DNA from: Bedellia somnulentella
Taxonomy: Eukaryota > Arthropoda > Insecta > Lepidoptera > Bedelliidae
DNA length: 64,000 nucleotides
NCBI GenBank assembly: GCA_963576735.1
Contig: OY755177.1
Span: forward strand, 4,030,001-4,094,000
Direction of reading: 5' to 3'
The position numbers and the translations under genes are program-made. This document shows, in pieces, positions 32,051-44,079 of this stretch. Each line of letters starts with the position of its first letter. Positions within the stretch are counted from its first letter, which is position 1. The notes under the pieces were generated by a model that was not told where the DNA came from, did no database searches, and was given only the letters and a program-made list of their open reading frames with translations.

Positions 32051-34844
32051 GATTCAAATTTGATAATTTTGGTTATCTATTCAAATTAACAGTTACATAA
32101 GTTTGTACTTGTGTAGTTTTCTGTTGAAAACTTACCTTTTTAATTCCGTTCTCCACCTAGCTTTTTTGTTTTTTTATTCATGTGTTATACGTTCTCAGTA
32201 CTGCCTCAGTATTTTAAACGGAAGCTTATTAAGAGCTTCCAGCTCCATTAAGGGTTTTAAACGGAAGCTTATTAAGAGCTTCTAATTTTCCTCAAACCAA
32301 TGCTTTTGATAAGAAAACTAGTCTTTCAAGTATTTATCAATAGCCACGACTGGAAATTAAATACTAAAATACAGTTTTAATTAAACTTTTACAGCCTCAT
32401 TTCATAAAAGTTTTCTTCAGTTAAATAAAACGGAGAATTCCGAGTTTCTACAGTCCTTAGTAGCAAAGTCGAGTGTGAAACCAAGGCCGGGGGTCATAAG
32501 TGGCTACTAAAGTTTATTACTGTGTTTATTGCGCCCCAAACTGGGAGAATAGTTTTAGTCAACTATATTTCATTCTACATCTTTTGTTCTACATTGGAAT
32601 TCTTCATTTTAAATGCTTGTCGCACTGGATTTAAATAAACAGCCGGTGTTTGAATATGGGATGAAGGATTATCAGATGATTTGACACGTATTTTTGTATA
32701 GTTGGTTCGGGCACAATAGTGACAGAGTTGCAAAGGGGAAACGAGAGAGCTATGTAGGAGTATCACTAGGTGACCGAATCTGCAATGAGGAGATCCTTAC
32801 TTAAACCAGGGTGGCTGAAGAAAAGCAAATTGGCAGTGGGCAGGGCACATTGCACGCAGATTCGTTTGCCGTTGGGGCTCTATAATAATAATAGACAATG
32901 TTATTGTAGTAGTTTTAAGATATGTCGAAAAAAATTTATCAATAATTTTAACGTTTAAAAATTTGCACGCCTTACTGGCAGTACATGCATAGGCCTTTAT
33001 TTTACACACCACCATTTATTGGCAAATGTTTGTTTTTTTTTTTATTTTTTTTTTATTAGAATATGTGATGATAAAGGCGTTAGAAGTAGATTACGGTTTG
33101 GATTTGGTTCATGGACTTTATTATTATTTTGGATTAAAATCGGTGCCATAGTGTTGGTGTCTATTCCTTACAGATGAATCATGACACAAATAAATCTTTT
33201 CTTTTTACTACAAATAAAAATATCTTTGCATGTGATTAATGGATATGGGGTTCAAAATAAATAAAAAAAAGGTAAATCTTTGGTTTTTGAACCTCAAATT
33301 TCAACTTATTACTAAGTTTACTTCGGATTCGTAAGATGTTTTGTTGAGAGAAGAACCCGTAAGAAACCCATCAACACACATATTTTGTACGTCCATTACA
33401 ATTTTGGTATTAGCCCGGAAACATTCTGTTGTCATCACACCAAGCCATTTTATCATTAATTTAATTATTAACATTGTAATAGGCTTTCGAACTAAGAATT
33501 CTTTTAAATACTTCTTTATGATATTATCTTTCACTTTTACAACGCCTGCTTATGAGTAACACAAACAATTTTATAAAATATATGGTAATGTAAGCCCTTT
33601 TTAGGATGTCCACTCTGGTAGCCGAGCTATTGAACAAGATTGTTTAACAAATCAAATCAATTTTTACAGCCAGTTTCTCGTTAGATTAAATTCTGTATCG
33701 TCATTAACTGTCTATGACAAATTTTTCACATTTTGTATCTCAATACAATTTCAAAGCGTGAAACTGGCAAAACCTCTAACCGAACGGAACAACAAAGCAT
33801 AAAAACCCACAAAAATGAAGCCAGCAGCGAAAGGCATCATTCAATTCCGGTGGCATCGTAAACCAAAGGTAACTTCGTCTATTCGAAAAATAGAGCTCTA
33901 ACCGGCCGAGATAAGGATTGAGCTGCTAGGTTAGCGCTGACGTCACTCGGGCCCCTTTTGCGTATAATCTCAAACTACAAATCACAACGGTGGTTCGCTG
34001 CCGAGAAATGAAAATTGAGATACCGGAAGGCATTGTCCCGTGAATATATCTACATTCTTTCTCGCTGTGATATTGCAATAATGTTACGTCGACAAAATAA
34101 AGAGGAATCCGTTCCTTAAATTTTCACTTTTCGTTTCTCATAAACGAGGATCGAGGGAGACTCCCTCAGGGTGTCAGGGTGTTGATTGATCGAGTGTGCT
34201 ATGGAGAGCAGCACGTCGGAAATGATATTTTAAGTTAGCATTAAGTGGTTTTTAAACTGTTCCTGTTACGTGTTATCGTGATACCCCATAAGTTATTGAA
34301 TAAGTTAATATAAACAATGACAAATTACTATGAGTCATGCAATCGTTGCTTTGAAGTCTTTTCGTAATACACGGCCTTATGACTCCTCTAGTTTGTTCTT
34401 GACCTTAGGGTAGATATGGGGTGGTTTGATACTGACAGTATTATTTGTTTGTATCCTTGTTTCATTTTAGGGTAAGATATAAACTATGCAGCCTATAGTG
34501 TTGAGTGAGTCATAAATCCTAGATGTTTAAATATAAACCAAAACTAACTCAAGGAAGGTGATCTTTTTCGTATGCATAAAAATGTTGGATGTGTAAGAAC
34601 CTGTGGCACTAAAAATAGTCCGGTACACTCTTCGACGCTACTTATATTTATCATTATGTTCTATTTATTTTATGATGAGTGCACATTTCCTTTCTTTATA
34701 TGTATGTATCTTCTGACTGCAAAGCAAGAACGTATAATTTAATGTAATGTATGTTGCGACTACATTCCATCTTAACACCTCAACTACTGGACTGAAAACA
34801 ATTTTTTCAAAAGTTTAAAACTATTTTGGATGTAAATCTAAAAT
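32051..34844. other. Long non-coding stretch
   Basis: Nearly 2.8 kb with no named repeat except a small tandem at 32211-32282 and a T-rich run at 33029-33057. Several frames of 60-77 codons occur on both strands (for example 33301-33534 minus and 33341-33559 plus), overlapping each other and without motifs. I take them as chance. Confidence 0.45.
32211..32282. repeat. Two-unit tandem of a hairpin-forming 43-mer
   Basis: ttttaaacggaagcttatt occurs at 32211 and again at 32254. Each unit holds ggaagct-tattaag-agcttcc or a near match, a perfect 7-bp stem in the first unit. Confidence 0.8.
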
Positions 34845-34900
34845 GTAAGCTCTAGCTACCACTTTTTGGGATTTATGGCCGTGAGTATATGAATTTATGT
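34845..34900 (+). mobile_element. SINE1 3' tail scrap
   Basis: 'taagctctagctaccact', 'tttatggccgtgagtatat'. Confidence 0.6.
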
Positions 34901-35137
34901 AAAAAAGAAGCACTTTTTTTCCCCCAAGGGCCTGTGTGGTCCCTCTAGTTCGCAGCTGGCATAACTTACCACTATAACGCATTGGAGAGCCATTTAGTCA
35001 TTCTTTCGTTAAAATAAAAACAAAACATGCCAAAAGCAAAGGTGTACACGTCAAAGACTAAAGTCTTGTCGATAGCTAGGGCAGTGGTTAGTCTGATTAC
35101 GTAGTAATCTCTATATAGTTTGTGTCGTAATATTTAA

Positions 35138-35531
35138 TTACTAGTTGACCCCACAGACTTCGTACTGTCAAAAGTGTAGACTTTCACGTCGTCAAACTGA
35201 AATATTTAACTGGCCAGTTGAGGGTCTCTGTCATGCGATGAGAAAAAAGGTGTTTTTCATAGTGTCCTCACAATTTTTTCACTTTATAAATTTTAAGTTT
35301 ATAAGTATAGTAGTTTCGGCTGAGCATCGATTCTTAGTCTGTTTAACCATTTTTTAACGAAATTTATTGACCTCTTAATTTTTCTGGGATAAAAAGTGTC
35401 CTATTGTGTTAATTAGGATCATTATCTGGCTTTCTGTAAATTTTATTTTAAATACGTTCTGTGAATTAGTCTTCATTTAGCTACAAACACACAAACATCT
35501 AAACTTTCACATCTATAATATTAATAGGATA
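35138..35531 (+). repeat. RTE-like non-autonomous repeat
   Basis: Starts actagttgaccccacagac and ends 'tctataatattaatagga', the boundary style of the RTE-type repeats also seen at 55776. No coding capacity. Confidence 0.6.
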
Positions 35532-35544
35532 AGGCTTAAACATA

Positions 35545-36119
35545 AGCTTCTCCCGCAGGTGACCTCGCTTGCCGACCAGCGCAGCGTCTTGTCTTGCGCT
35601 TCATGTACGCGTGTAAATTTTGTTACGGAGTAATTTAAAAATTGTTTTATCTTCTAAGATGTTTATTTAAATTAAGTGATGTCAAGGACAATTTTGTTTT
35701 GAATCAACAACATATTTATTTGGATAAAGATTAATATTATGTTGACAAAACATTATGGCAATTATGCATTAAATTCGACCAAATTTATTTCCCATAAAAA
35801 TGGTTATAGTAAGTGAAACTTAAAAGTTAGACATATACTGTCGCGGGCATTTTTTTAGATCATTTAAAGAGAAATAATTCTTTACGTTTACGCAGCGCAC
35901 ACAACGGAAGCCTTAGTATGAATAATTATCCCCGTTTTTGCAACATTATTCGCTGATAGTTTGCTCCTGTTGGTCGCAGCGTGATGATATATAGCTTAAA
36001 ACCTTCCTCAATAAATGGACTATCCAACACAAAAAGAATTTTTCAATTTGATTGCGAAGTTCCTGAGATCCTAGCGTTCAAACAAACAAACTCTTCAGCT
36101 TTATAATATTAGTATAGAT
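35545..36119 (+). repeat. RTE-like non-autonomous repeat
   Basis: From 'ctcccgcaggtgacctcgc' to 'ttataatattagtatagat', with an ACAAACAAAC stretch before the end. It lies just downstream of the preceding repeat of the same type. Confidence 0.65.
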
Positions 36120-36340
36120 TTATTTCATAAAATACGATCGTCAGGTTTTACTTTACCAAAAGCAATAAATCTACACCATATCAATTATTATTAACTTTAC
36201 TTATAACATATACACTTAGTGTAGCATTTTGAATGATACAGAAATACGAAAATATGTCCATTTCTTCTGCATTATTGCCTAACGTAATTTATGTCCGGGT
36301 AAGTGGACTTTCTCTCAGTAAATTCGTTTGAAACTGAGGT

Positions 36341-36512
36341 TGTGGTAACAGCAAAGATATACTGGCCAGTATACCCTGCTGTGTACCAACTTATAATTTG
36401 TATCTATGCCTAACTCGAAAAACACTTATACTCCGCGATGTAAGAATATGAGTGAGACGCTGCTATGTGCGCTTGAGTCCGCAGTAGTGTGCGCTCTAAC
36501 ATGACTCCCACA
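36341..36512 (-). repeat. TRIM 3' LTR
   Basis: Left copy of the 172-bp direct repeat; in element orientation it is the downstream LTR. Confidence 0.87.
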
Positions 36513-36723
36513 GTACTCCCCTCCTAGTCGATATGACGATATCAAAGCTAGGAGGTACCTATAACCAATTACCAAATTCAGTGTGAGCAATGAGGCCGGT
36601 GATTGCATGCCTGTAGATGCTCTGCTGAATGAATGGTGTGGTGAGGTAAGCGAGGAATAGAAGTTGCGGGTGGATCGAGAAATGTGAAGACAGAAGCGTG
36701 TGTTCTTATCGAGGGGTCACCAC

Positions 36724-36895
36724 TGTGGTAACAGCAAAGATATACTGGCCAGTACACCCTGCTGTGTACTAACTTATAATTTGTATCTATGCTTAACTCG
36801 AAAAACACTTATACTCCGCGATGTAGGAATATGAGTGAGACGCTGATATGTGCGTTTGAGTCCGCAGTAGTGTGCGCTCTAACATGACTCCCACA
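36724..36895 (-). repeat. TRIM 5' LTR
   Basis: Right copy of the repeat, starting tgtgggagtcatg in element orientation. Confidence 0.87.
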
Positions 36896-37199
36896 AGGTA
36901 ATATATAAGAATCCTTCCTTTTTTCTCCCAATAGAAGTGATCTATATGTATATTGAGCGTATTTAGGTTACTGTTAAAGAAACTTAAAGTGTTTATGTCC
37001 GAGTTAAAACTGTTACTAGTAGTAAGATAAAACGGCTAATTATTTTTGTCCCTCATACATTTATTACTAGTCCTACAATCAACGTGCGGCTTGATCTGAA
37101 ATAATAAAGTCATGCCCGAGAAAATAAGGCTTAAAACACTGTGTTATTGTTTAAACGTTCAAATTTAAATTATAAGGAAACGTCATCTATAAAATATAC

Positions 37200-37539
37200 T
37201 GTAATGGGCAGTGGATCGGAACAGAAACTACGGAGATGCACACAACAAGATATATTATTAAGATTATTTAAAATTTAAATATTAACACAATATTATAATT
37301 TAGGAAGTAACTGTAGATTGATTGAGAACTGGTAACTGATAACTACGAACTGAGAACTGTGAACTGTGTACGCTGTACTACCTTGTGTATCAAAATGTAT
37401 GGAAATTTATACAAGGCTAATGGCATAAAATATCATTAACTGATTGACAATTAATTGTATTACAAAAATGACGGAACTTTCCAAATGCGTGAATTCATTC
37501 TTAATTAATTAATGCATTGACGTAGGAAGGTACATTACA
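37200..37539 (-). repeat. Errantivirus 3' LTR
   Basis: 340 bp, tgtaatgg...acattaca as read on the plus strand. It differs from the other LTR by about a dozen substitutions and one ~14-bp indel in a short-repeat stretch (gaactgagaactgtgaactg). Confidence 0.92.
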
Positions 37540-37549
37540 CCTCCCCCCT
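37540..37549 (-). promoter_or_regulatory. Polypurine tract
   Basis: On the minus strand aggggggagg abuts the 3' LTR, the expected site for plus-strand priming. It fixes the element's orientation. Confidence 0.8.
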
Positions 37550-37757
37550 AAGAGAAAAATTATTTTACAAAAATAAAATACAACATCAATATAAAAACAT
37601 AATTAAGAACATTACAAAAAAATAAGATTCAATCTACAGTATTACATGAAACATTTCATTAAACATTTATTTGTAACATAATCTTTATTTAAGGATAAAA
37701 AAAACCATAACCAAAACTTACATTAAATAAAACATAATAAGTAAATCAGTTTTAAAA

Positions 37758-38690
37758 CTAAGTTTTTAATTTAAAAATTCGAATACTTCTTCTTAATGGC
37801 ATATCAGATTCGTTATTTACATTATTCAATTCAATCTCTTCGTATATTGGTGCTGAGGCACGAATTCTATTATTAACATTTTTTCTTTTGTCACATAAAT
37901 TTAAGGTGATACAATTTGTTATTTTCGAACAACAACCCTGTTCGTTATATTTATTAAGATAATCGCTACCATATTTATACAATAGGTATAAATGTCTGAA
38001 AAATTTATACAAAGCATAAAGACATAAAATTTAAATTATAGTGAAAATGTGACTATAAATATTGTTTCCAGTAAATCTATACATAAATGAATTTTCATTT
38101 TCATAATGAGCAGTTAATTTTTCAATATCTTTTAATTTATGACTAGTTAAACTAATTGATTCATAGTCTAATTAATATGAATTTAAAGATAATATTATAT
38201 CTAATTTTGATATATTAAATTTATGTAATTTGACACATTCATCAATATCAAAATTTGTTACAATATTAACATCAATTGTATTATTATTGTCACTTGCAAA
38301 GGTGGTGATAATTGAATATGTAGAAAAAATTTTACAATTTTTATTTGAGGTTAAAATACCTTTGTTATTTAAAATTAAATCCTGAGCTGACAATGATTCA
38401 CATTTAATTGTCAATGTTGTTACCTTAGGTGTTATAAACACATACTGATTTTCTTTGTTTAATTTAGTAAAAACTATATGTGATAGATGTGTGAGTCTCA
38501 CGTCACAATGCTCGGTGTTGTCTAATTTTTTAGGAAAAATATCGGTCTCGCACGTATGCTTACTTTGTATAGAATAAATGGGGTTTAAATTCTTACATAT
38601 TTTAGTATGAAAAAGATTCTTACAAAACGATAAATCTCTTACATTAACGTAATATAATCTACTTTCTGAAATTGCTAAATAGAAACTTTA
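37758..38690 (-). pseudogene. Errantivirus env, C-terminal part
   Basis: Minus-strand frames encode the membrane-proximal ectodomain (Cys-rich, about 38510-38670), a further stretch at 38172-38501, and a short tail at 37758-38012 with a basic end (PLRRSIRIFK). They are separated by stops. This part belongs after the env N-terminal piece, which now lies at 43012-44058 on the other strand. It cannot give a product. Confidence 0.78.
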
Positions 38691-39388
38691 TTTCATGTTA
38701 TCCAATTGATTTCGATGGTATTTTAGGTAATGATAATTGAAAACATTTTAATGCTTTTATAGATTTCGAAAATAATATTTTAACTTTCAGTAATGATGGT
38801 AAACTAGTTATAAATCATATTGAGGTACCAAATAACAATCTTCAGTCGAGTATATGTCCTTCAACGGAACTCGAAAAGGAGTGTTTCGTCATTTCTAAAA
38901 ACAATAGGCAATCCGCGCCAGTGGAACCTATTTGTCATTCTAATAATATTCCCTACGAGGATTCTAATAAAATTCCCTTCGAGGATTCTAGTAATATTCC
39001 CAAAGAGGATTCTAATAATATTCCCATAGAGGATTCTAATAAAATTCCCATCGAGGATTCATTGAAAATTCCCATTGAGGATTCGTTTAATATTCCCACA
39101 GAGGATTCTTATAAAATGTTTACTAATAATGTTATAAAAAATAATTGTTTATGCTTTAGCGAATTCTTTTTATCGAATAATGATAATTTGAACAATAAAA
39201 AATGTTATGATATAATGAAAATTAAAACATATTCTAATAAAGTTTTTATAAATAAAATATCAATTAAACCAAGATGTGAACAAATAGTTCAATTAGATAT
39301 TATAAATTTTCATTCAAAGGATGGATTGATTAATAAAACAGAAATAGCGAATGGTGTTTTCATCGCTGACTGTTTGGTAGAAGTAAAC
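38690..39388 (+). pseudogene. Errantivirus protease C-half and pol linker
   Basis: Begins with the protease flap/ILG region (PIDFDGILGND), whose active-site half lies at about 44090-44200 on the minus strand. A stop and frame changes follow. Next comes a linker with seven octapeptide repeats, then the conserved pre-RT segment (IKPRCEQIVQLDI, ANGVFIADCLVEV) up to the SINE2 insertion. Confidence 0.78.
38939..39106 (+). repeat. 24-bp coding tandem repeat, seven units
   Basis: Units of 24 bp encode S-x-[NK]-I-P-x-E-D (SNNIPYED, SNKIPFED, SSNIPKED and so on) in frame. It lies between protease and RT in pol. Confidence 0.92.
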
Positions 39389-39400
39389 AATAATAAAATA

Positions 39401-39645
39401 CATAAACATAAACATAATAACATAAACGTTCACGCCGAATATCCCCGAAGGGGTTGGCAGAGGTACTAATACTTCTGAACATCACGTGACTTTGTCACCT
39501 GGTGTTCAGAGTACCCACGTTTTGCATGGACAGTGTACTCACGTGATAGGGGGCAGGCCTATCGCCGTTTTGTACGAATACACTGTCACATGACTAAGTA
39601 CAACTCAGCCATGTGGGTTTCCTCACGATGTTTTCCCTCATCGTT
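39401..39645 (-). mobile_element. SINE2a copy inserted in errantivirus pol
   Basis: 5'-truncated SINE2a with a TTATG-type tail at its left, flanked by a 12-bp duplication aataataaaata (39389-39400 and 39646-39657). It splits the protease-RT linker. Confidence 0.92.
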
Positions 39646-41204
39646 AATAATAAAATAATAACATCAATACTAAATAATAATGATAAAAAAATTGAACTTT
39701 CTAATATTGCAATAGATATTCAGTCTTTGACAAATAAATTTTCAGACTATGATTCTAGTAAATTGAGAAATGTTCATAATATTAAACAAAATAATAGTTC
39801 AAATCGAATAAATATTATTAAATCAAAACTTAGAACTTCTCATCTTAATAAGGAAAAAAAGGAGTCTTCAGAAAATATATGCACAGATTAATATCATATT
39901 TTCTATTTAGAAGGTGATCAGTCAACTTATACTAATGCTATGTTCCATAAAATTCCTATTAAACAGGATACTTCTCCAATTAATGTCAAGACTTAAAGAT
40001 ATCCCCATGTTTTTAAGGAAGAGGTAGATAGGCAAATTGATAAAATGATTGAACAAGGTATTATTGAACCTTCTTCATCCCCTTGGAATTCACCCGTTTG
40101 GGTGGTACCTTAAAAGTTAGATGCTTCAGGCGAGAAAAAATGGCGTTTGGTAATAGACTACCGCAAATTAAATGATGTCACTATAGGAGATTGTTTTCCA
40201 CTACCTAATATTTCAGATATTTTAGATCAACTTGGTCATTCTAAATATTTTACAACGTTAGAACTCACTTCAGGGTTTCATCAAATAAAAATGGACCCTT
40301 CTAATGCTGATAAAACTGCATTTTCAGTACCTTTTGGTCATTATCAATATACACGAATGCCCTTTGAACTTAAGAATGCACCTGCAGCTTTCCAAAGATT
40401 GATGAACTCAGTTTTAGCTGTAATTCAGAATTATAGATGTTTCGTGTATTTGGACGATATTGTGGTTCATGCAGACTCTTTATCAGAGCATAATAAGCGT
40501 CGTATAGAAGTTTTTAAAAATTCAACCTGATAAATGCGAATTTATGCATAAACAAGTAATGTACTTAGGACATCTCATTACCAAAGACGGAATTAGACCC
40601 GATCCTAAAAAAATAGAAATTTTAAATACTCATCCAGTACCAAAGAATCAAAAAGATGTAAAAGCTTTTCTTGGTTTTGCTGGTTACTATAGAAGATTTA
40701 TTAAATATTTTGCAAAATTGTCTCGTCCTTTAACAATGTTATTAAACAAAGATATAGAATTTAATTGGACTAGTAATCAACAAGAGTCTTTTGAGAAACT
40801 CATTATTGCACTTAAAAGTGATCCTATACTTCAATATCCTAAGTTCGATCAGGAATTAATATTAACGACAGATGCTAGTGCTTATGCTATAGGTTCAGTT
40901 TTATCTCAAGGTTTACCACCTAACGATTTACCTGTTGCATACGCGAGTAGAACATTAAATCATGCTGAATCGAATTATTCAACTACAGAGCGAGAATTAC
41001 TATTGTATTGTTTGGAGTATAAAATGTTTTGGACCCTATTTGTATGGGAAAAGATTAAAAGTTTATAGTGATCATAGACCATTACAATGGTCACGTAATG
41101 TAAAAGATCCTAGTTCACGTTTATTAAGATGGAGACTCTTACTAGAAGATTATGATTTTGAAATAATTTATAAAGAAGGTTGACTTAATCATAATGCTGA
41201 TGCT
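39646..41204 (+). pseudogene. Errantivirus reverse transcriptase and RNase H
   Basis: The RT thumb/finger start is recognisable (IDKMIEQGIIEPSSSPWNSP), broken by stops near 39890 and 40111. Then come [31 protein letters not shown] (first Asp replaced by Glu: LELTSG for the usual LDLxSG), [20 protein letters not shown] and [10 protein letters not shown] (catalytic YLDD). A frameshift at about 40530 precedes the connection (FLGFAGYYRRFIKYFAKLS) and RNase H (LTTDASAYAIGSVLSQG). A second frameshift at about 41050 leads to the end of RNase H. Substitution, stops and frameshifts make it inactive. Confidence 0.88.
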
Positions 41205-41762
41205 TTGAGTAGGATACAAGTAGTTAGAAATATGAATACAATTAAATCTTACCAAGATTTTCTTAACGACTTTCAGAATAAAATAATAAATAATAATAAT
41301 TTGGGAGAATCAAGTGGCTCAGTAAGCGAAAAAATAGATTCTCATATTTTCATTTCTATATCATGTGACTTAGAATGTTTTGAAAACTATCAAAAGGAAA
41401 TTAAAGATAAATTAAATCATTTTTCAGAATTTAAACCAATAGATTTAGATGTCAGAAATTTAATAGTAAAACAACATAATAATAATTTCGTATACTATAT
41501 TTGTACTAAAAAATATTATTGGAATCAGTCCAACTATGAAGATTTCTTTAATTTAATGATAAAAGTGCGGGAGCACTTACTTCTTAATAAAAGGGAAGAA
41601 ACATTAAAAATACCACTTCTAGGTGACCATTACGATAAATTCAGTTGGCCTAAACTTAGAAGCATACTTAGATTTGTCTTGAAGAATACTAAAATAAAAA
41701 TAGTAGTACTGCATAGTGAGAAAATTAAACCAAAAGAAGGTGACATAGAAAAAATATTATAA
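41205..41762 (+). pseudogene. Errantivirus RNase H-integrase linker
   Basis: 186 codons open, AT-rich and lysine/asparagine-rich, including IPLLGDHYDKFSWPKLRSIL. It corresponds to the tether between RNase H and integrase and runs into the integrase zinc domain after a stop. Confidence 0.7.
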
Positions 41763-42976
41763 GAATGTCATTCAAACCCTATCAGTGGACATTCAGGTTT
41801 TCATAAAACTTTTAATCGAATCATACATACATACATACATATACTCACGCCATTAATTCCCATTGGGGTAGGCAGAGACTATCGATTGCCACTTCGTACG
41901 ATCCTGACAAACCTCTCTAGCTTCGTTTACATCCATCAATCTTTTCATACATGCTCTATTATTCTTCATACTTCGGACGCCAGCCTTTTTGAGCACACTC
42001 TCAATCGAATCTAATCGAATCAAAAGCAAATATAAATGGGGTAGTATGAAATTAGATATTAAAAAGTTTATAAAGAATTGTGAATCTTGTCAAAGAAATA
42101 AGTTAGTCAGAAAGAAGAATAAACTTCCTATGTCACTAACAACGACATCATCCTCACCATTTGAAAGAGTTGCGTTAGATATAGTAGGTCCTTTACCTAT
42201 AACTGAAAACGGTAATAAATTTATTTTAACCCTAAAAGATGATTTAACTAAGTTTTCTCAAGCTTACCCTATTCCTAATCATGAAACGTTAACGATAGCG
42301 AATGTTTTTGTTACTCAGTTTATTTGTAAATTCGGTATTCCGAATTCAATTTTGACCGATCAAGGTTCTGATTTTACTTCAAAATTAATGAAAGAAGTTT
42401 CAAAATTGTTTCATATTAAACAAATTAATTGTTCAGCTTATCATCCACAGACGAATCGAGCGTTAGAAAGATCGCATTTTACTTTTGCAGATTATTTAAA
42501 ACATTATATTAATAGTGAACAAACAGATTGGGATTTATTGATTGATTATGCTATGTTTTCTTATAACACATCAGTTCATACATCAACTCATTTTATGCCT
42601 TTTCAACTTGTGTTTGGAGTTAAACCTAATATTCCTTCTAGTTTTACAAAATCTCCAGAATTTAAATATACATATGACGATTATATTTCAGAATTAAAAT
42701 TAAAACTTCAAAAAGTCACGACGAAAAAACTGTATACAATCTTCAAAAGAATTCAACAAAAAATATAATGATAGAAAAAGTAAATATATTAATTTTAAAA
42801 AAGGCGATAAAATATATTTCGAAAATGAAATTTCATGTAAGGGAAAGAGCAAGAAACTAGTTTCAAATTATTTAGGACCGTACAGTATAGTAGAAATAAA
42901 TTCACCGCATAAATCAACTATTTTAATTAAAAATAAAAAGGTACATAATAATAGGTTAAAACTAGCGAATAATTAA
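41763..42976 (+). pseudogene. Errantivirus integrase, interrupted
   Basis: The HHCC zinc domain (His pair near 41768-41810, then CESCQRNK) is split by a LINE3 insertion at 41823-42011. The catalytic core holds LDIVGPLPITENGNKFILTL (first Asp) and SILTDQGSDFTS (second Asp). In the third block the catalytic Glu seems to be preserved as SAYHPQTNRALERSH (usual form HPQTNGxLER). A frameshift near 42750 precedes the C-terminal domain, which ends at 42976. Confidence 0.85.
41823..42011 (-). mobile_element. LINE3 3' end inserted in integrase
   Basis: Minus-strand LINE3 tail and last coding codons, with aatcgaatc at 41814-41822 on the left and two tandem copies (42003-42011, 42013-42021) on the right. 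The frame resumes properly only after the second right copy. Confidence 0.88.
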
Positions 42977-43011
42977 TAAATTTATTTTATCGTATAGTTA
43001 TTTATTTCAGG

Positions 43012-44058
43012 ATGTTGCGTCTGATCCTGTCGATAATATTCATTCCGAGTTTAGTTAACGCCAATGAAGATTTCAATTTGGTTCATATCCAACCATTGGA
43101 CATCAAGTCAGGAATTTACTTCGACAATGTTGGAAAAATAGAGTTTTTTGAGAGTTATTGGAAAATGGTAACAAGAATAGATCTAACAGATTTAATTAGA
43201 AAAAGGGATGTAATTAACGTTGTCTTCACAGATACTAAAGTACTTTGTCATGATAAAATATTTAATCATTACTCTACTTGTTTAACCTCAATTAAAACGT
43301 TAGAAAAGGTTTTAGATGGTATAACACTTAAAGAAGAAACTTTAATAGATTTAGTAGGTACTAGAAACAGCAATAATAGACAAAAACGAGGATGGTTTAA
43401 AGGTTTCGGGCAAATGTTTAAAACTATTTTTGGTACATTGGACACAGATGATGCAGAATTATATGAAAATAACTTTGAGAAAATAGAAAAGGACAAAAAT
43501 GAATTTGTTAACATATTAAAACAGCAAACTCAAGTTGTACAGTCTTCATTATTAAACTTTAATTCTTCTATTTCGAATTATGAGAATAATTTATTAATTT
43601 TTAATGAAAATCTCAGGAGAATAGAAAACTTCTCAGCAGCAAGTTCCAATAATATCCATACATTGCAAAAACAACAAACAATGGAAGAACATCTTGCACT
43701 TCTAAATTTATTCATTAACGAATTAGATAAATAATATAGTACTCTTATTAATGCCATATTATTCACAAAGTCTGAAGTGTTACATCTTAACATTATTTCT
43801 CTTTCTAAAGTTCTTATAGAATTACAAAAGGTAGTATCGCATTTACCGCCAAACACGTAATTCCCGTTTGAATTAAATCAAAACAATATTTATCAATTAG
43901 AGTCATGTATTGAAATTAATGCTTTTATTTCAAATGAAAAATTATATTTTATTGTTTCAATTCCATCAGTGCATATAGAGAAATTTGATGGTTATAAACT
44001 TATAAGTTTCCCATCACGCAAAGATGAAGATAATTCGTTACTTTATCTATACCCCTAA
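43012..44058 (+). pseudogene. Errantivirus env, N-terminal part
   Basis: An ATG follows a splice-acceptor-like tttatttcag at about 43002-43011, the usual place for spliced env. It has a hydrophobic signal peptide, then an ectodomain with a furin-type site RQKR at about residue 125, followed by the conserved GWFKGFG...FGTLD segment of insect errantiviral and baculoviral F-type envelopes. A stop ends the first 240 codons at 43734. Recognisable envelope sequence continues past it with another stop, to about 44058, where the inversion junction cuts it. The rest lies on the minus strand at 37758-38690. Confidence 0.85.
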
Positions 44059-44079
44059 GAAAAATAAGATTATCATCAT

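Larger units (their letters stand above)
36341..36895 (-). mobile_element. TRIM: miniature LTR element, complete
   Basis: Two 172-bp direct repeats (36341-36512 and 36724-36895) with TG...CA ends flank a 211-bp interior, bounded by the 4-bp duplication aggt (36337-36340 and 36896-36899). Read on the minus strand, the interior starts with tggtgacccctcga, a primer-binding-site-like sequence next to the right LTR. It ends with a purine run, aggaggggag, next to the left LTR. That makes it a minus-strand LTR element with no coding sequence. The two LTRs differ at about 6 positions by eye. The PBS style resembles that of BEL/Pao elements; that placement is tentative. Confidence 0.87.

Noticed and set aside
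36426..36808. Two overlapping minus-strand frames of 60-76 codons
   Set aside because: They lie in TRIM LTRs and interior; no retroviral motif.
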